Origin: Bacteroidales bacterium
Lineage (GTDB): Bacteria > Bacteroidota > Bacteroidia > Bacteroidales > UBA932
Reading direction: 5' to 3'
Assembly: GCA_023667095.1 (NCBI GenBank)
Contig: JAMPAT010000017.1
Span: 1-64,000, forward strand
Length of the DNA: 64,000 nucleotides
Positions 40,143 to 49,039 of this stretch are shown here, piece after piece. Numbering within the stretch: position 1 is the stretch's first letter; each line of letters begins with the position of its first letter. Position numbers and translations under genes: made by a program. Under the pieces are notes generated by a model that was not told the DNA's origin, did not search any database, and saw only the letters and a program-made list of their open reading frames with translations.

Positions 40143-40178
40143 ATGGTGACAGCTGAAACTTGGCTGCCACCATTTTTA
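40143..40178 (+). terminator. Terminator after clpX
   Basis: An 11-bp stem with one mismatch (40143-40153 with 40163-40173), a 9-base loop, and a following TTTTATTTTA tract. Confidence 0.7.
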
Positions 40179-40523
40179 TTTTATGGCGTATTGATAACAA
40201 CGGTCTACAGCTCTATGCCAAGCATTATCTTCATCAGGTCATGTAAACCGTATCCCTTGTCGTGTTCCCTTGAGTGTGTATGAGGCAGGTTTGCCTCAGG
40301 AGTTGCTTTGCAAAGTTGATTGAAAAGTTTGTGTCTCATATCAAATTTACTGCATCTCTAATGCGGCCGGACGGGGAAACGAGTTCAGCAGAGACGCATT
40401 ATTTCGTACGGACGGGCAAGGTCAATGTGGTACATGCTGGTTTCATCTGCGTTGCATTATCTAGTGCATTTCCTTCAGCGTGAGCATCACAACGGTTTAT
40501 GCGATATTTCGATGAGGGTGGTG

Positions 40524-40624
40524 CAGGTTGGTATGTTTCTCGACCAACCTGTGACGTCATCCCTCTTCCTGCTGCATATATTGCATTCTGTGGGTTCAGG
40601 TTGGTCATCTACCATACCAACCTG
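40524..40624. repeat. Third cluster of CAGGTTGGT hairpin repeats
   Basis: Units at 40524-40551 and 40597-40624 have the same 9-bp arms and 10-base loops as the units at 3.8-4.1 kb. The block from the right arm of the first to the left arm of the second is 63 bp, the same length as the 4008-4070 copy. ACGTCA follows the first unit here as it does there. Confidence 0.85.
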
Positions 40625-40760
40625 GCACGTTTTTCCGGGAAACGGGAGATAGAACGGAATGGAGAAGATGCCATGGCACCGGCAGGATGGTGATCTGCCT
40701 GTATAATGTCAAGACAGAATGTAATGTCAAGACAGAAGTGCAACATTATGTGGATATTTA

Positions 40761-40790
40761 TTGACATTCCATTGAAAGAATGTACATTTG
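40761..40790 (+). promoter_or_regulatory. Promoter for the 67-residue gene (TTG-N19-TACATTTG)
   Basis: TTGACA begins at 40761 and TACATTTG lies at 40783-40790, with exactly 19 bases between TTG and TA. It is 17 bases before the ATG, giving a very short leader. Confidence 0.65.
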
Positions 40791-40806
40791 CACAAAATTC
40801 TGATAT

Positions 40807-41010
40807 ATGAAAAGAAGAAAGAAACTTAGAATCACCGAGGCGGACTTTCTTCTTGCAAACCGCAGGGCAGCGAGGCAGGAGGAAATCGAGACGCACGGAC
40901 GCCAGGTCCAGATGAGGACAATGCCGCACAAATCAAGGAAGGTCTATGACCGCAACAGACTCAAGAGGGCTGTCATCAAGGGCGATGACGGCTCTTATTG
41001 TTTTTTGTAG
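40807..41010 (+). CDS. Small basic conserved protein, unknown function
   Basis: A 67-residue strongly basic protein (opening MKRRKKLRITEADFLLANRR) with a central HKSRKVYDRNRLKR stretch. I know similar short, Arg/Lys-rich, uncharacterised proteins from other Bacteroidales, which usually keep the EADFL/HKSKKxYDR pattern. The good promoter directly upstream and the protein-like composition support it as real. Nucleic-acid binding is a guess based only on charge. Confidence 0.6.
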   Translation: MKRRKKLRITEADFLLANRRAARQEEIETHGRQVQMRTMPHKSRKVYDRNRLKRAVIKGDDGSYCFL

Positions 41011-41052
41011 CCGGGTGCAGAGAACCCCCTTTGGAAGAATGTTATATTATCC

Positions 41053-41082
41053 TTGTAATAATCAATATTTTCTCTATATTTG
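41053..41082 (+). promoter_or_regulatory. Promoter of the kinase/cell-wall cluster (TTG-N19-TATATTTG)
   Basis: TTG at 41053-41055 and TATATTTG at 41075-41082 are separated by exactly 19 bases, the best promoter match in the window. Transcription would start near 41090, giving a leader of about 220 nt. Confidence 0.7.
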
Positions 41083-41148
41083 CAGACAGAAAGTGCAAAA
41101 CTTTTTAGACAGATAAATATTTGAAAACATAACAGTTTTCTTATTGCC

Positions 41149-41286
41149 GTACTCTAGAAATCGCCAAAATTACTCAGCAGTCGCAGGCAATAAGGAGCCG
41201 CACCCGTATAAGGTGCGGACTTTCCTTATGCGATTGCAGGTGTTTGGCGATACCTTAGAGTGCAGACGGGGAGTCCGCACTTTTTT
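41149..41286 (+). promoter_or_regulatory. Structured leader with terminator/antiterminator architecture
   Basis: Nested stems are visible: P1 41149-41168 with 41243-41263 (imperfect), P2 41177-41184 with 41230-41237, P3 41190-41196 with 41223-41229, P4 41198-41204 with 41212-41218. The right arm of P4 (GGTGCGG) can instead pair with 41272-41280 (AGTCCGCAC), a stem extendable to about 14 bp and followed directly by six T. The two pairings exclude each other, as in a riboswitch or attenuator. It lies between the promoter and the SEDS-PBP start. I do not recognise the aptamer class. Confidence 0.65.
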
Positions 41287-41311
41287 GTTTTACTTGCAAG
41301 GGGTCATCATT

Positions 41312-44300
41312 ATGAAAAAATATTCATTTGTCATCGTCTCACTGATATTGGGGATTCTGTTCCTTAAATTGTCGCATAACTACTCTGACAGGTTTTCCGA
41401 TATTAAGAAGTCCTATGGAGACAATACTTCCATCAATCTTGTAAAAGATGTTGATGTAAAGAAAATAAGCACAGTCTTGTTTGACAATAATTATATGCAG
41501 GACAAGCAGGATGCTGATTTTCTTGCAGAACAATTGGCAGGGAAACTTAAATCTGGACAGGTTCTGTCAGAATTGTCGGATCTTAATAAACGTGCATGGC
41601 AGCTGCCTTGTACTGTGATTGATACTTGTAAAAGTGCGGAATTAAGGAAAAAGTTGTATCAGTCTCAGGTGGCATTGGGACTGGATGAGGAATTTAAAGG
41701 AATTGCTGTCGGAGAGTTGGAATCCTATGCTCGTCTTAATGAAAAACATGACGGAAAAATAGAGGTATATGTTAATGCTGAAGATGATAAGGCAAACATT
41801 AACACCGAGGATGATAAGGCTAACTTTCTGAAGAAGATAACTAAAAAAGATAAGAAATGCTGTGTGGGTACAGTCGTCCGTCTGTCAATGCATGACCTTG
41901 ACAGCCTTTCCGGCAGCCCGGAGCGCAGGACAATCTGCTATCTGAAGACAGACGGGAATGGCAAGGCCATATTTGAAGGACTGGATCCAGCATTGTCATA
42001 TAGCGTATTGCCAATCCGTAAAGGGTATGAATATGGAGTATCCAAAGGAACCTTGTCTGGAAGTCTTTCAAGAAGCAGCAAGAATAACTCCCTTTCATTC
42101 TCCTTTACAGAAATGGAGCATAGGATCAGGCTTTTTGATACAGCCACTTTGAGACAGATCAAGGAAGACAAGGCAATGACAGTACGGTCTCCCGAAAAAT
42201 TCAAAAGCATATTGACAATATCCCTTGCAATGTTCTTTATTGCGTGGTGGGGACTGTATCTGTCCGGTATTTTCAGGCGCAGAAGGCTGGATGCCGGAAT
42301 TATGTCTTCAATCATGCTGCTTACCGGAATCTGCCTGATGACGATGTTTTCCATAAATGATCCTTTGACTGATAGACTGTTGGGAATAGAAATGGCTCAG
42401 GGCATTGTATTCGGGATTATAGCTGTTTCCTTGCTTTGTAATGTTGATTTTATCGGATTCTATCAGAATAGATTGCCAGTAGGGTTTGATATACCTTTGG
42501 AGTGCATGAAATGGATATTCAGGCCTTTCCGGGAAAAAGTTGCGTATTTGACTGAAATCCTGACCAGGAAAACAGCGAATGGATTTTATAAGTTATTTGC
42601 TGTCTTGGTTATACTTGTCTGCACGCCTTTTCTTGTCCTGGATCTTTTCCGTATGACAAGGTTAAATGGATTTGTGGACAGGTTATGCAGCAGATTGCCT
42701 AAAGGGACAGGATATCTATTGATAGCTATATTTCTGACAGTCTCCCTGTTCTTGTTTGGCAATGAAGTCGGAGGCATGAAGGTCAACCTTAACCTGCTCG
42801 GCCTGAAATTCCAGCCAAGTGAAATTGCCAAATATCTTGTCGTGATTTTCATGGCAGCTTTCTTTACAGCCAATGCTGACAGTATTGTGAAGTACTCTGA
42901 AAAAGGAAATGCAGGATTGTTTGGAGCAAAATTGAAGATGCTGGCGGCAATGATTGTTGGCCTTGGGATGATGATGCTTCTTTATCTTGCTCTTGGGGAT
43001 ATGGGGCCTGCGCTTATCCTGGCTTTCACTTTCATAATATTATATTCTATAGTCAAGTCAAAGGTAGATATAGAAGGGCTTGATGACAGCCGTCAGCTGG
43101 TAAGGCTTCTGACATGTGACCTGGCTATGCTGCTTTATGGTGCAATATCATTTATTGCCTGTCTTTATGTCGGGAATCTTGCCGGAAGCATGGGAGCATT
43201 CTGCATAGGATGGTTTGCAGTCTGGATTATTTTCGGGATATGCAGGAAACAGATTTTTGAGTCTGCAATCATGTTCAACCTTATCATTGCTGCATTTCTG
43301 TTTGCAGGAAATATCCTTGGGCATATCCCGCAGCTGGAAAGTACGGCAGAACGACTGGAAAGCAGGAATGAAATGTGCTCAAACACCTGGGGAATACTTC
43401 CTGTAGACGGAAATACGGCGGACGCAGGGGAGAACACACAGGTTGCGGAAGGCTTGTGGGGGCTTGCTTCCGGTGGACTGTCAGGACAGGGACTGGGGAA
43501 CGGGGCTCCATATTATATTCCGGCATATCACACCGACATGATACTTGAGAGCATAGGGGAACAGATGGGATTTATCGGGATATCTATGATTCTACTGGCA
43601 TTGGCTGTGCTTTTGAGAAGGACCATGTTGGCGGGTTACAGGACGTCCCATCCATTCCCTTTTTACCTTTGTACAGGAATTGCCATAGTGACTGCTGTAC
43701 AGTTTATTGTAATATCGTTGGGAAGCCTCGGCATAATACCTTTGACAGGTGTAACTGTGCCGTTCCTGAGCTATGGCAGGGTCAGCATGATTCTTAATTT
43801 GGCGGCCTTTGGAATAATCTTGTCTATATCCAGGGATGATAGAAGGCTTTCCGTGAATGAGAATAAAGTTATCACTGACCTTATAAGGCGCAATATCGGG
43901 CAATATAATTATTCTGTCTCGATATTGAGCTGGATGTACTGCATCTTGGCAGTCCTGATATGTGGCACTTTCTTCTATTGGCAGTTCATTGCCAGGGACA
44001 GGACATTGATAAGGCCTGTCTATGTCAATAATTCGAGCGGTGTGCCTGTAATAGAATACAATCCGCGCATTTCCCAGCTGACAAGGAAGATGTATGCCGG
44101 TGACATATATGACCGTAACGGTGTGCTGCTGGCAACCAGTGACCGTTCCAGGCTTGCAAAGGATAAGAAAACATATTCAGGACAAGGGCTTGAATGTGAT
44201 ACATTGAAGCGTCAGCGCAGATATTATCCTTTCGGGGAACATCTGTACTTTATGCTTGGTGACTACAATTCGATGCTCTTCTTTTCTTCAAGTGACAAAA

Positions 44301-45772
44301 GTCCCCGGGGATATATGGCTGAGGCCAGGCACCTGTCTGAATTACGTGGCTATGACAATATATTGCGTGATTCAGAGGGGAAGCCAGTCCGGGTGGATTT
44401 GTCTTCAAATAGCTATAGACCGGAAAAATATTTCTCTTCAGATTATGAATTTTTCCAGAAAGGAGTACAGCTGAGGGATCATTCTGCGCTTATTCCATAT
44501 CTCAAGGCCGGTGTCAACAGTGACAAGGTAAGGCGTCTGAACGGGAGGAATACGAGACTACTTGAACGGGAGACTGTCAAGCCTCAGGATATCCAGCTTA
44601 CAATAGATGCCTGCCTGCAGACAAAGTTACAGCAAAACATGAAAGCACATATGAGTAAGAAAGATTATTCCGGAATGGAATGGAACAAGGTCAGGGCTTC
44701 TGTCGTTGTACTTGATGCAAGGAATGGAGACCTTCTTGCATCTGCGAATTATCCTTTACCGGATTATGATGTACTGAAGACGTCTCCTGATGTGTATTCC
44801 GATTACCGGAAAGGGGCTGATTGGAAAGCCTATACTGATATGGATCTGGGGCTTGTCTATCCTACAGCACCTGGTTCTACAGCAAAGGTCATGTCTTCAT
44901 TGGCAGCTTTTCGAAAAGATGAGAGGCTCGCTTCCAAGAAGAAATACTATATCTATGAGGAGGAAAAGATATACGGTAATGAACCATCTGGAAGATATCT
45001 GGATATGAAAGATGCGTTAAGGTATTCGTCGAACTGTTACTTTATCAATCTTGTCAATGATATGTCACTCTATGATGAACTTGCCTATATCTATGGCAAT
45101 GCAGGAGTCAATGTCAACGGAGCTGCTCCATATATATTTGAGTATAGTTTGCCATCTGAAGACTGGAACCGGCGGGTGACATCACAGCAAGGGCCTTGTG
45201 TCAGTGCTTATGAAAAATATATAAAAAGCGGTGTAAAGGAAAAAATGAATGACAAAAAACCTGCTGCATGGTCATGGGCCTGGGGACAGAATGGAGTAGA
45301 CGCAACTCCTGCTGCCATGGCACGTATTGTCTCCGTTGCCGCAAATTGCGGTAAGATGCCGAAGACAAGATATCTTCTCCAGGATGAAAAAGATGATGTC
45401 GACTATGTTGACAGGGTGAGTGCGGAGCTGCTTAATGAATATTTAAAATTTACTGCGCAGAATCACGATAAGTTTACATCTGCAAAAGGATTTCATGGAG
45501 ATAGAGTCGGAGGTAAGACCGGTACTTCTGAGAGATACTTTGACAGAAGTGAAAATAATAAAAGAAATGACGGATGGTATATCTGTTTTATAGAGAACGC
45601 CAAAATTTCAAAAGTGATCGGCCAGAAGACAGAACTGGACGATTCTCCTCTTGCAGTTGCTGTCCGTATGGAGAGGCTCCCGGGAAAAAACGGGTCAGGA
45701 CGTGCACGGCAGTTGACAAAGGAAGTTGTCTGGACATCATTGGATACATTGGGCTATATAAATAAATTATGA
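41312..45772 (+). CDS. SEDS glycosyltransferase-class B PBP fusion protein
   Basis: A 1486-residue fusion of the two halves of a peptidoglycan synthase. Residues 1-21 are a TM anchor; 22-290 are extracytoplasmic. From about 295 to 850 lies a FtsW/RodA-like polytopic domain: GGMKVNLNLLGLKFQPSEIA, LALGDMGPALIL (conserved Asp), GGLSGQGLGNGAPYYIPAYH and PLTGVTVPFLSYG. From about 870 follows another TM and a transpeptidase domain with PGSTAK (Ser1189, Lys1192), SSN (1239-1241) and KTG (1402-1404). All three transpeptidase motifs are intact. The SEDS signature usually reads SYGGSS; here it is SYGRVS. The long upstream frame from 41144 is rejected because it crosses the structured leader. Expected role: glycan polymerisation and crosslinking in one polypeptide. 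Confidence 0.93.
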   Translation: MKKYSFVIVSLILGILFLKLSHNYSDRFSDIKKSYGDNTSINLVKDVDVKKISTVLFDNNYMQDKQDADFLAEQLAGKLKSGQVLSELSDLNKRAWQLPCTVIDTCKSAELRKKLYQSQVALGLDEEFKGIAVGELESYARLNEKHDGKIEVYVNAEDDKANINTEDDKANFLKKITKKDKKCCVGTVVRLSMHDLDSLSGSPERRTICYLKTDGNGKAIFEGLDPALSYSVLPIRKGYEYGVSKGTLSGSLSRSSKNNSLSFSFTEMEHRIRLFDTATLRQIKEDKAMTVRSPEKFKSILTISLAMFFIAWWGLYLSGIFRRRRLDAGIMSSIMLLTGICLMTMFSINDPLTDRLLGIEMAQGIVFGIIAVSLLCNVDFIGFYQNRLPVGFDIPLECMKWIFRPFREKVAYLTEILTRKTANGFYKLFAVLVILVCTPFLVLDLFRMTRLNGFVDRLCSRLPKGTGYLLIAIFLTVSLFLFGNEVGGMKVNLNLLGLKFQPSEIAKYLVVIFMAAFFTANADSIVKYSEKGNAGLFGAKLKMLAAMIVGLGMMMLLYLALGDMGPALILAFTFIILYSIVKSKVDIEGLDDSRQLVRLLTCDLAMLLYGAISFIACLYVGNLAGSMGAFCIGWFAVWIIFGICRKQIFESAIMFNLIIAAFLFAGNILGHIPQLESTAERLESRNEMCSNTWGILPVDGNTADAGENTQVAEGLWGLASGGLSGQGLGNGAPYYIPAYHTDMILESIGEQMGFIGISMILLALAVLLRRTMLAGYRTSHPFPFYLCTGIAIVTAVQFIVISLGSLGIIPLTGVTVPFLSYGRVSMILNLAAFGIILSISRDDRRLSVNENKVITDLIRRNIGQYNYSVSILSWMYCILAVLICGTFFYWQFIARDRTLIRPVYVNNSSGVPVIEYNPRISQLTRKMYAGDIYDRNGVLLATSDRSRLAKDKKTYSGQGLECDTLKRQRRYYPFGEHLYFMLGDYNSMLFFSSSDKSPRGYMAEARHLSELRGYDNILRDSEGKPVRVDLSSNSYRPEKYFSSDYEFFQKGVQLRDHSALIPYLKAGVNSDKVRRLNGRNTRLLERETVKPQDIQLTIDACLQTKLQQNMKAHMSKKDYSGMEWNKVRASVVVLDARNGDLLASANYPLPDYDVLKTSPDVYSDYRKGADWKAYTDMDLGLVYPTAPGSTAKVMSSLAAFRKDERLASKKKYYIYEEEKIYGNEPSGRYLDMKDALRYSSNCYFINLVNDMSLYDELAYIYGNAGVNVNGAAPYIFEYSLPSEDWNRRVTSQQGPCVSAYEKYIKSGVKEKMNDKKPAAWSWAWGQNGVDATPAAMARIVSVAANCGKMPKTRYLLQDEKDDVDYVDRVSAELLNEYLKFTAQNHDKFTSAKGFHGDRVGGKTGTSERYFDRSENNKRNDGWYICFIENAKISKVIGQKTELDDSPLAVAVRMERLPGKNGSGRARQLTKEVVWTSLDTLGYINKL

Positions 45773-46455
45773 GAAATCTATGTCTATTGATTGCCGTGAT
45801 TGTATTCCCGGCTGTGGCCATTGCCCAGAACTATGATTCCTACCTTCAGGAGGCAAAGGAGCATCTGGAGCAGGGGAATGTGGAGAGTGCAAAGAAGTCA
45901 TATCAGGTGTACCGGAGACTGACGGATAAGACAGATGCCATGTTTGAGGAATTGCTAAAAGAATATGGGCAGAATACGCTGTGGATGAGGTACTGCCGCA
46001 TTTTTGACTTGAATGACAGTACCTTCATGGCTGTCCAGGCACTTGACATGACTTCGGTTTCCCATTATCAGGATGCAAAGATAAAGGCGGAATCGTCAAG
46101 GCTTGGAGGATTTGATGACTGGAGACTTTCAGACCAGGGAGAAATGACTTGTATAATGTCGAATTTGCCATCAGATGAACAAAACGCTCCTTTTTATTGG
46201 ATTGCATCCTGTTACAGAAGTGCATCAGCAAGCCAGACTGTAATTATAAACGGCCGGATTGAACCGATTTCTGAATCATTCAATGAAGAGATATATAAAG
46301 TGCTGGATAAATGTACAGGAGTAAAAGACGTATATGGCCGTTCTGTCAAAACTAAGAATGGAGTTGTTGTGAGTGATACTGAATTCGGTGATAAGGCATA
46401 TTGTGCATGGTATTTCATTGTAAGGACATTCCCTAAAAATGACAAACAATTTTAA
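45769..46455 (+). CDS. Exported TPR protein with DUF1566-like domain
   Basis: A 228-residue secreted protein overlapping the fusion gene by 4 bases (ATGA). The signal peptide ends at AIAQ. Residues 21-60 form a TPR-like pair (YDSYLQEAKEHLEQGNVESA) closely resembling the start of the protein at 51149. The remainder contains LGGFDDWRLSDQGEMTCIM, which looks like the DWRLPT signature of the DUF1566/Lcl C-type-lectin-like fold. A periplasmic or surface sensor or scaffold role is inferred from position between the cell-wall synthase and the kinase. The specific function is unknown. Confidence 0.7.
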   Translation: MRNLCLLIAVIVFPAVAIAQNYDSYLQEAKEHLEQGNVESAKKSYQVYRRLTDKTDAMFEELLKEYGQNTLWMRYCRIFDLNDSTFMAVQALDMTSVSHYQDAKIKAESSRLGGFDDWRLSDQGEMTCIMSNLPSDEQNAPFYWIASCYRSASASQTVIINGRIEPISESFNEEIYKVLDKCTGVKDVYGRSVKTKNGVVVSDTEFGDKAYCAWYFIVRTFPKNDKQF

Positions 46456-46466
46456 TCAGATTCATT

Positions 46467-48143
46467 ATGGCTTTTCTGGAAGAATATACATTGCTTGACG
46501 AATTGGGGCAGGGTGGATATGCAACTGTCTATAAGGTTCGTCACAATAAGTTGGGGTATATACGCGCGGTCCGTGTCCTTAATGCAATAATTGCACATGG
46601 CGAATCAGACAGGACATATCAGAAGTTCCTTGAGGAATGCCGTCTTCTGCTGCGTCTCGGAAACGGTAACCATCCAAACATTGTACATGTCTACCAGCCT
46701 CTCCTGAAGGCACAGCGTGCAATTGTGGAGATGGACTTTGTTGATGGGAAGGACCTGTACCATTACCTTGAAGACAAGTCGTCATTTGTGGAGATTGGCG
46801 ATGTGATGAAGTTTTTGATGGATATTGGCAGTGCATTGGCATACTGTCATCACGACATCTATAGGTTCTGCATGGATAAGGAAGAAGATGATTTGCAGGA
46901 TGACCCTGATGATGGTACAAAGGTATTGCTTGATGAAAAGAAGCGTGCCGGGCTAATCGCAAAGTACCGTGTCATCCACAATGATATACATTCGGGAAAT
47001 ATTATCCGCCGTGAGGACGGCAGCTATGTCTTGTTGGATTTTGGACTTGCAATAGAAGGGGACAGTGTAGTCAGAAGCAGCAGACGTAAAAATGGAGCAC
47101 CTGAATTCAAGGCTCCTGAGAAATGGGACAATGACAGTATATTGACAACTCAGTCAGATATATACAGTTTCGGTATCGTCCTGTATGAGTTCCTGGCGGG
47201 GCGTGTCCCGTTTATGTTTGACAAGAAGAATTCAAATCCCGTTGAGGCTGAATATCTGCTTGGGAAAGCTCATAAGGAACAGGCTCCTGAACCTGTGTAT
47301 AGCTTGAGGAAGCAGGCCTTTGAACGCTCACATCCAGGAGAGACATACGTGAAGGACTATCCTGATTGGCTCGAGTCCCTTATCATGAAATGCCTTTCAA
47401 AGAATATGGAAGACAGGTTCACGAGCGGAAAGGAATTGTTCTCGTACATTAAGGGGCATATCAATGAGGATACCGCTACAGAAGAACTTGCTGCGCTGAA
47501 AAAGGAAAATGCAGACCTTGTCAGCCAGCTGAAGCAGATAAGCATTATGAACATTGTCGAATCCCGTTCAAAAGATGCATGGGAAAACCTGCTTACAGAC
47601 CTCCAGGGCCAGCTGCGTGAATCCATAGCAGAGAAAGAGGGCCTGTACAATAGGATACAGGTGTTGCAGACCCGTATAGAACAGTCAGAAAAGGAACTTG
47701 CAGCAGCAAGGGCGGACAGGAAACCGTCATTTTACAGTCCGATATGGAAAATCATGTCGGTGCTGATGCTTGTTGCCGCACTGGTGCTCGGATATCTGTA
47801 TGGTTCAAACGTTGGAACAGAAAGGCCTCCTGCCTCTTTTGTATCAGACAGTACAATAGTCAACAGTGATGATGTGCGTGAGAGATATAAGGAACTGATT
47901 TCCCAAAAAGAAAAGAGGGTTATGGAGCAGGAAAAGCAGATACAGTCGCTTAACCGTCAGATTGCAGAGCTGAAGCAGAATAATCAGGCTGGAGTCGACC
48001 AAAGTATCATTGATGAAAAGGACAGGACAATATCTGAACTAAAGTCAGAAGTAGGCAAGCTTCAGTCTTCTGTAGGCAGTCTGCAAAGGCAGATTGCAGC
48101 AAAGGACAAAGAAATATCTGTGTTGAAAGATGTATATAAATAA
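46467..48143 (+). CDS. Transmembrane Ser/Thr protein kinase-like protein
   Basis: A 558-residue protein. The kinase-like domain (about 7-325) has a glycine loop (LGQGGYATVYKV), DFG at 191-193, and APEFKAPEKWD plus SDIYSFGIVLYE. The catalytic loop is HNDIHSGN (Asp173, Asn178), resembling small-molecule and APH-type kinases more than HRDLKPxN. The beta-3 Lys position reads AVRVL, with Arg36 in place of Lys. A cytoplasmic coiled coil (about 335-420), a single TM (about 425-448) and a periplasmic coiled coil follow, with no PASTA repeats. It is likely a membrane receptor kinase or pseudokinase for the FHA proteins encoded next. Gap to the previous gene is 11 bases. Confidence 0.9.
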   Translation: MAFLEEYTLLDELGQGGYATVYKVRHNKLGYIRAVRVLNAIIAHGESDRTYQKFLEECRLLLRLGNGNHPNIVHVYQPLLKAQRAIVEMDFVDGKDLYHYLEDKSSFVEIGDVMKFLMDIGSALAYCHHDIYRFCMDKEEDDLQDDPDDGTKVLLDEKKRAGLIAKYRVIHNDIHSGNIIRREDGSYVLLDFGLAIEGDSVVRSSRRKNGAPEFKAPEKWDNDSILTTQSDIYSFGIVLYEFLAGRVPFMFDKKNSNPVEAEYLLGKAHKEQAPEPVYSLRKQAFERSHPGETYVKDYPDWLESLIMKCLSKNMEDRFTSGKELFSYIKGHINEDTATEELAALKKENADLVSQLKQISIMNIVESRSKDAWENLLTDLQGQLRESIAEKEGLYNRIQVLQTRIEQSEKELAAARADRKPSFYSPIWKIMSVLMLVAALVLGYLYGSNVGTERPPASFVSDSTIVNSDDVRERYKELISQKEKRVMEQEKQIQSLNRQIAELKQNNQAGVDQSIIDEKDRTISELKSEVGKLQSSVGSLQRQIAAKDKEISVLKDVYK

Positions 48144-48148
48144 TAGCC

Positions 48149-49021
48149 ATGGGAAAAAATATATTTGAAAGAATTGCCGGTTGGATAAATGGTCAGGAAG
48201 ATAATGGGCTTGCGGAAAAAACCGGGCAGCCGGTGGCTGCAAAGGCAGACATGGATGAAAGCAGCAAGTCTGTGAAAGGTGAGTCGAATGCAATCGAAAA
48301 AAGGGAAAATCTGATAAAGTCAGTTAAAGATACATTGAATGCAAACTACAGGGGACAGAAATGCAGCTTTGAAGATAAGGTCCTGTCTGTCTGCATTATG
48401 GACAACCTGTTCTATGATTCTCTGGATAAGGATGATTTTGAGAGGCAGTTGCAGACAGTGGTATATGATGAACTTGGGTATGCCTTTGCAAAGGTGGAAA
48501 CCATATCCGGACCGTTGCATGAAGATGAATCATATTCAAAGGTTTCTGACAGTGTATTCCTGCAGGTCAATCCGGTAAAGAAGGCATTAGTCGTCAGGAA
48601 AGCCATTATAATGCCTGTTGAAGGATGTGGCTCAACAGTCAGTGAAAGCTATGTCCTTGATTCGGAGGAGATTTCTGGAAATCCTGGAGCGAGGTACAAT
48701 ATAGGTGCTGGAAAGCATCCTATGATGGCTGACAGCAGTCATCGTAAAAACTACATTGCAATTGATGATGATCCGTTTTCTCCTGATTTTGCCAAGAACA
48801 GGTATGTCAGCCGCTCGCATGCATATATCACATATGGGGAAAATGCTGGCTTTATGCTTCATGCGGAACTGGGAGGAACACGCCTGGCCGGCAAACGGAC
48901 ACATATCTACAGGGATTCAGAGAAGATAGAACTGGACAACACACTGATTTCCGAGCCATTGAGGGATGGAGACTATATTGTCCTGAGCAAATATGTTCAC
49001 CTCCTATTTAAAGAAATGTAG
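48149..49021 (+). CDS. FHA-domain protein 1
   Basis: A 290-residue cytosolic protein. The N-terminal half (about 45-160) contains FERQLQTVVYDELGYAFAK, an alpha/beta region reminiscent in position of the DUF3662 domain of actinobacterial FhaA. The C-terminal FHA domain (about 185-288) has the phosphothreonine-binding Ser and Arg in YVSRSHAYI and a following GGTRL/IY turn. It starts 5 bases after the kinase gene. FHA domains bind phosphothreonine, so it should read out the kinase. The N-terminal similarity is a suggestion only. Confidence 0.8.
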   Translation: MGKNIFERIAGWINGQEDNGLAEKTGQPVAAKADMDESSKSVKGESNAIEKRENLIKSVKDTLNANYRGQKCSFEDKVLSVCIMDNLFYDSLDKDDFERQLQTVVYDELGYAFAKVETISGPLHEDESYSKVSDSVFLQVNPVKKALVVRKAIIMPVEGCGSTVSESYVLDSEEISGNPGARYNIGAGKHPMMADSSHRKNYIAIDDDPFSPDFAKNRYVSRSHAYITYGENAGFMLHAELGGTRLAGKRTHIYRDSEKIELDNTLISEPLRDGDYIVLSKYVHLLFKEM

Positions 49022-49039
49022 TAACAGGAATATATCAAC

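Larger units (their letters stand above)
40115..40806. other. Intergenic region with hairpin repeats and a promoter
   Basis: This 692-bp spacer holds the clpX terminator, two units of the CAGGTTGGT hairpin family, and a 16-bp direct repeat (40704-40719 and 40722-40737). It ends in a good promoter for the next small gene. No gene is supported in it; the open frames across it have no protein-like features. Confidence 0.65.

Noticed and set aside
40704-40737. 16-bp direct repeat before the 40807 gene as a regulatory site
   Set aside because: Two copies spaced by 18 bp could be an operator, but there is no symmetry or second occurrence to support it; kept only as a note in the intergenic entry.
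41144-41311. N-terminal extension of the SEDS-PBP gene by 56 codons
   Set aside because: The extra codons are within the terminator/antiterminator leader, include the T6 run, and give a peptide without signal or TM character. The ATG at 41312 gives a clear membrane anchor.
41760-41830. Tandem repeat within the SEDS-PBP N-terminal domain
   Set aside because: Two imperfect copies of a short EDDKAN peptide motif in a linker; too short to mean more than local slippage.
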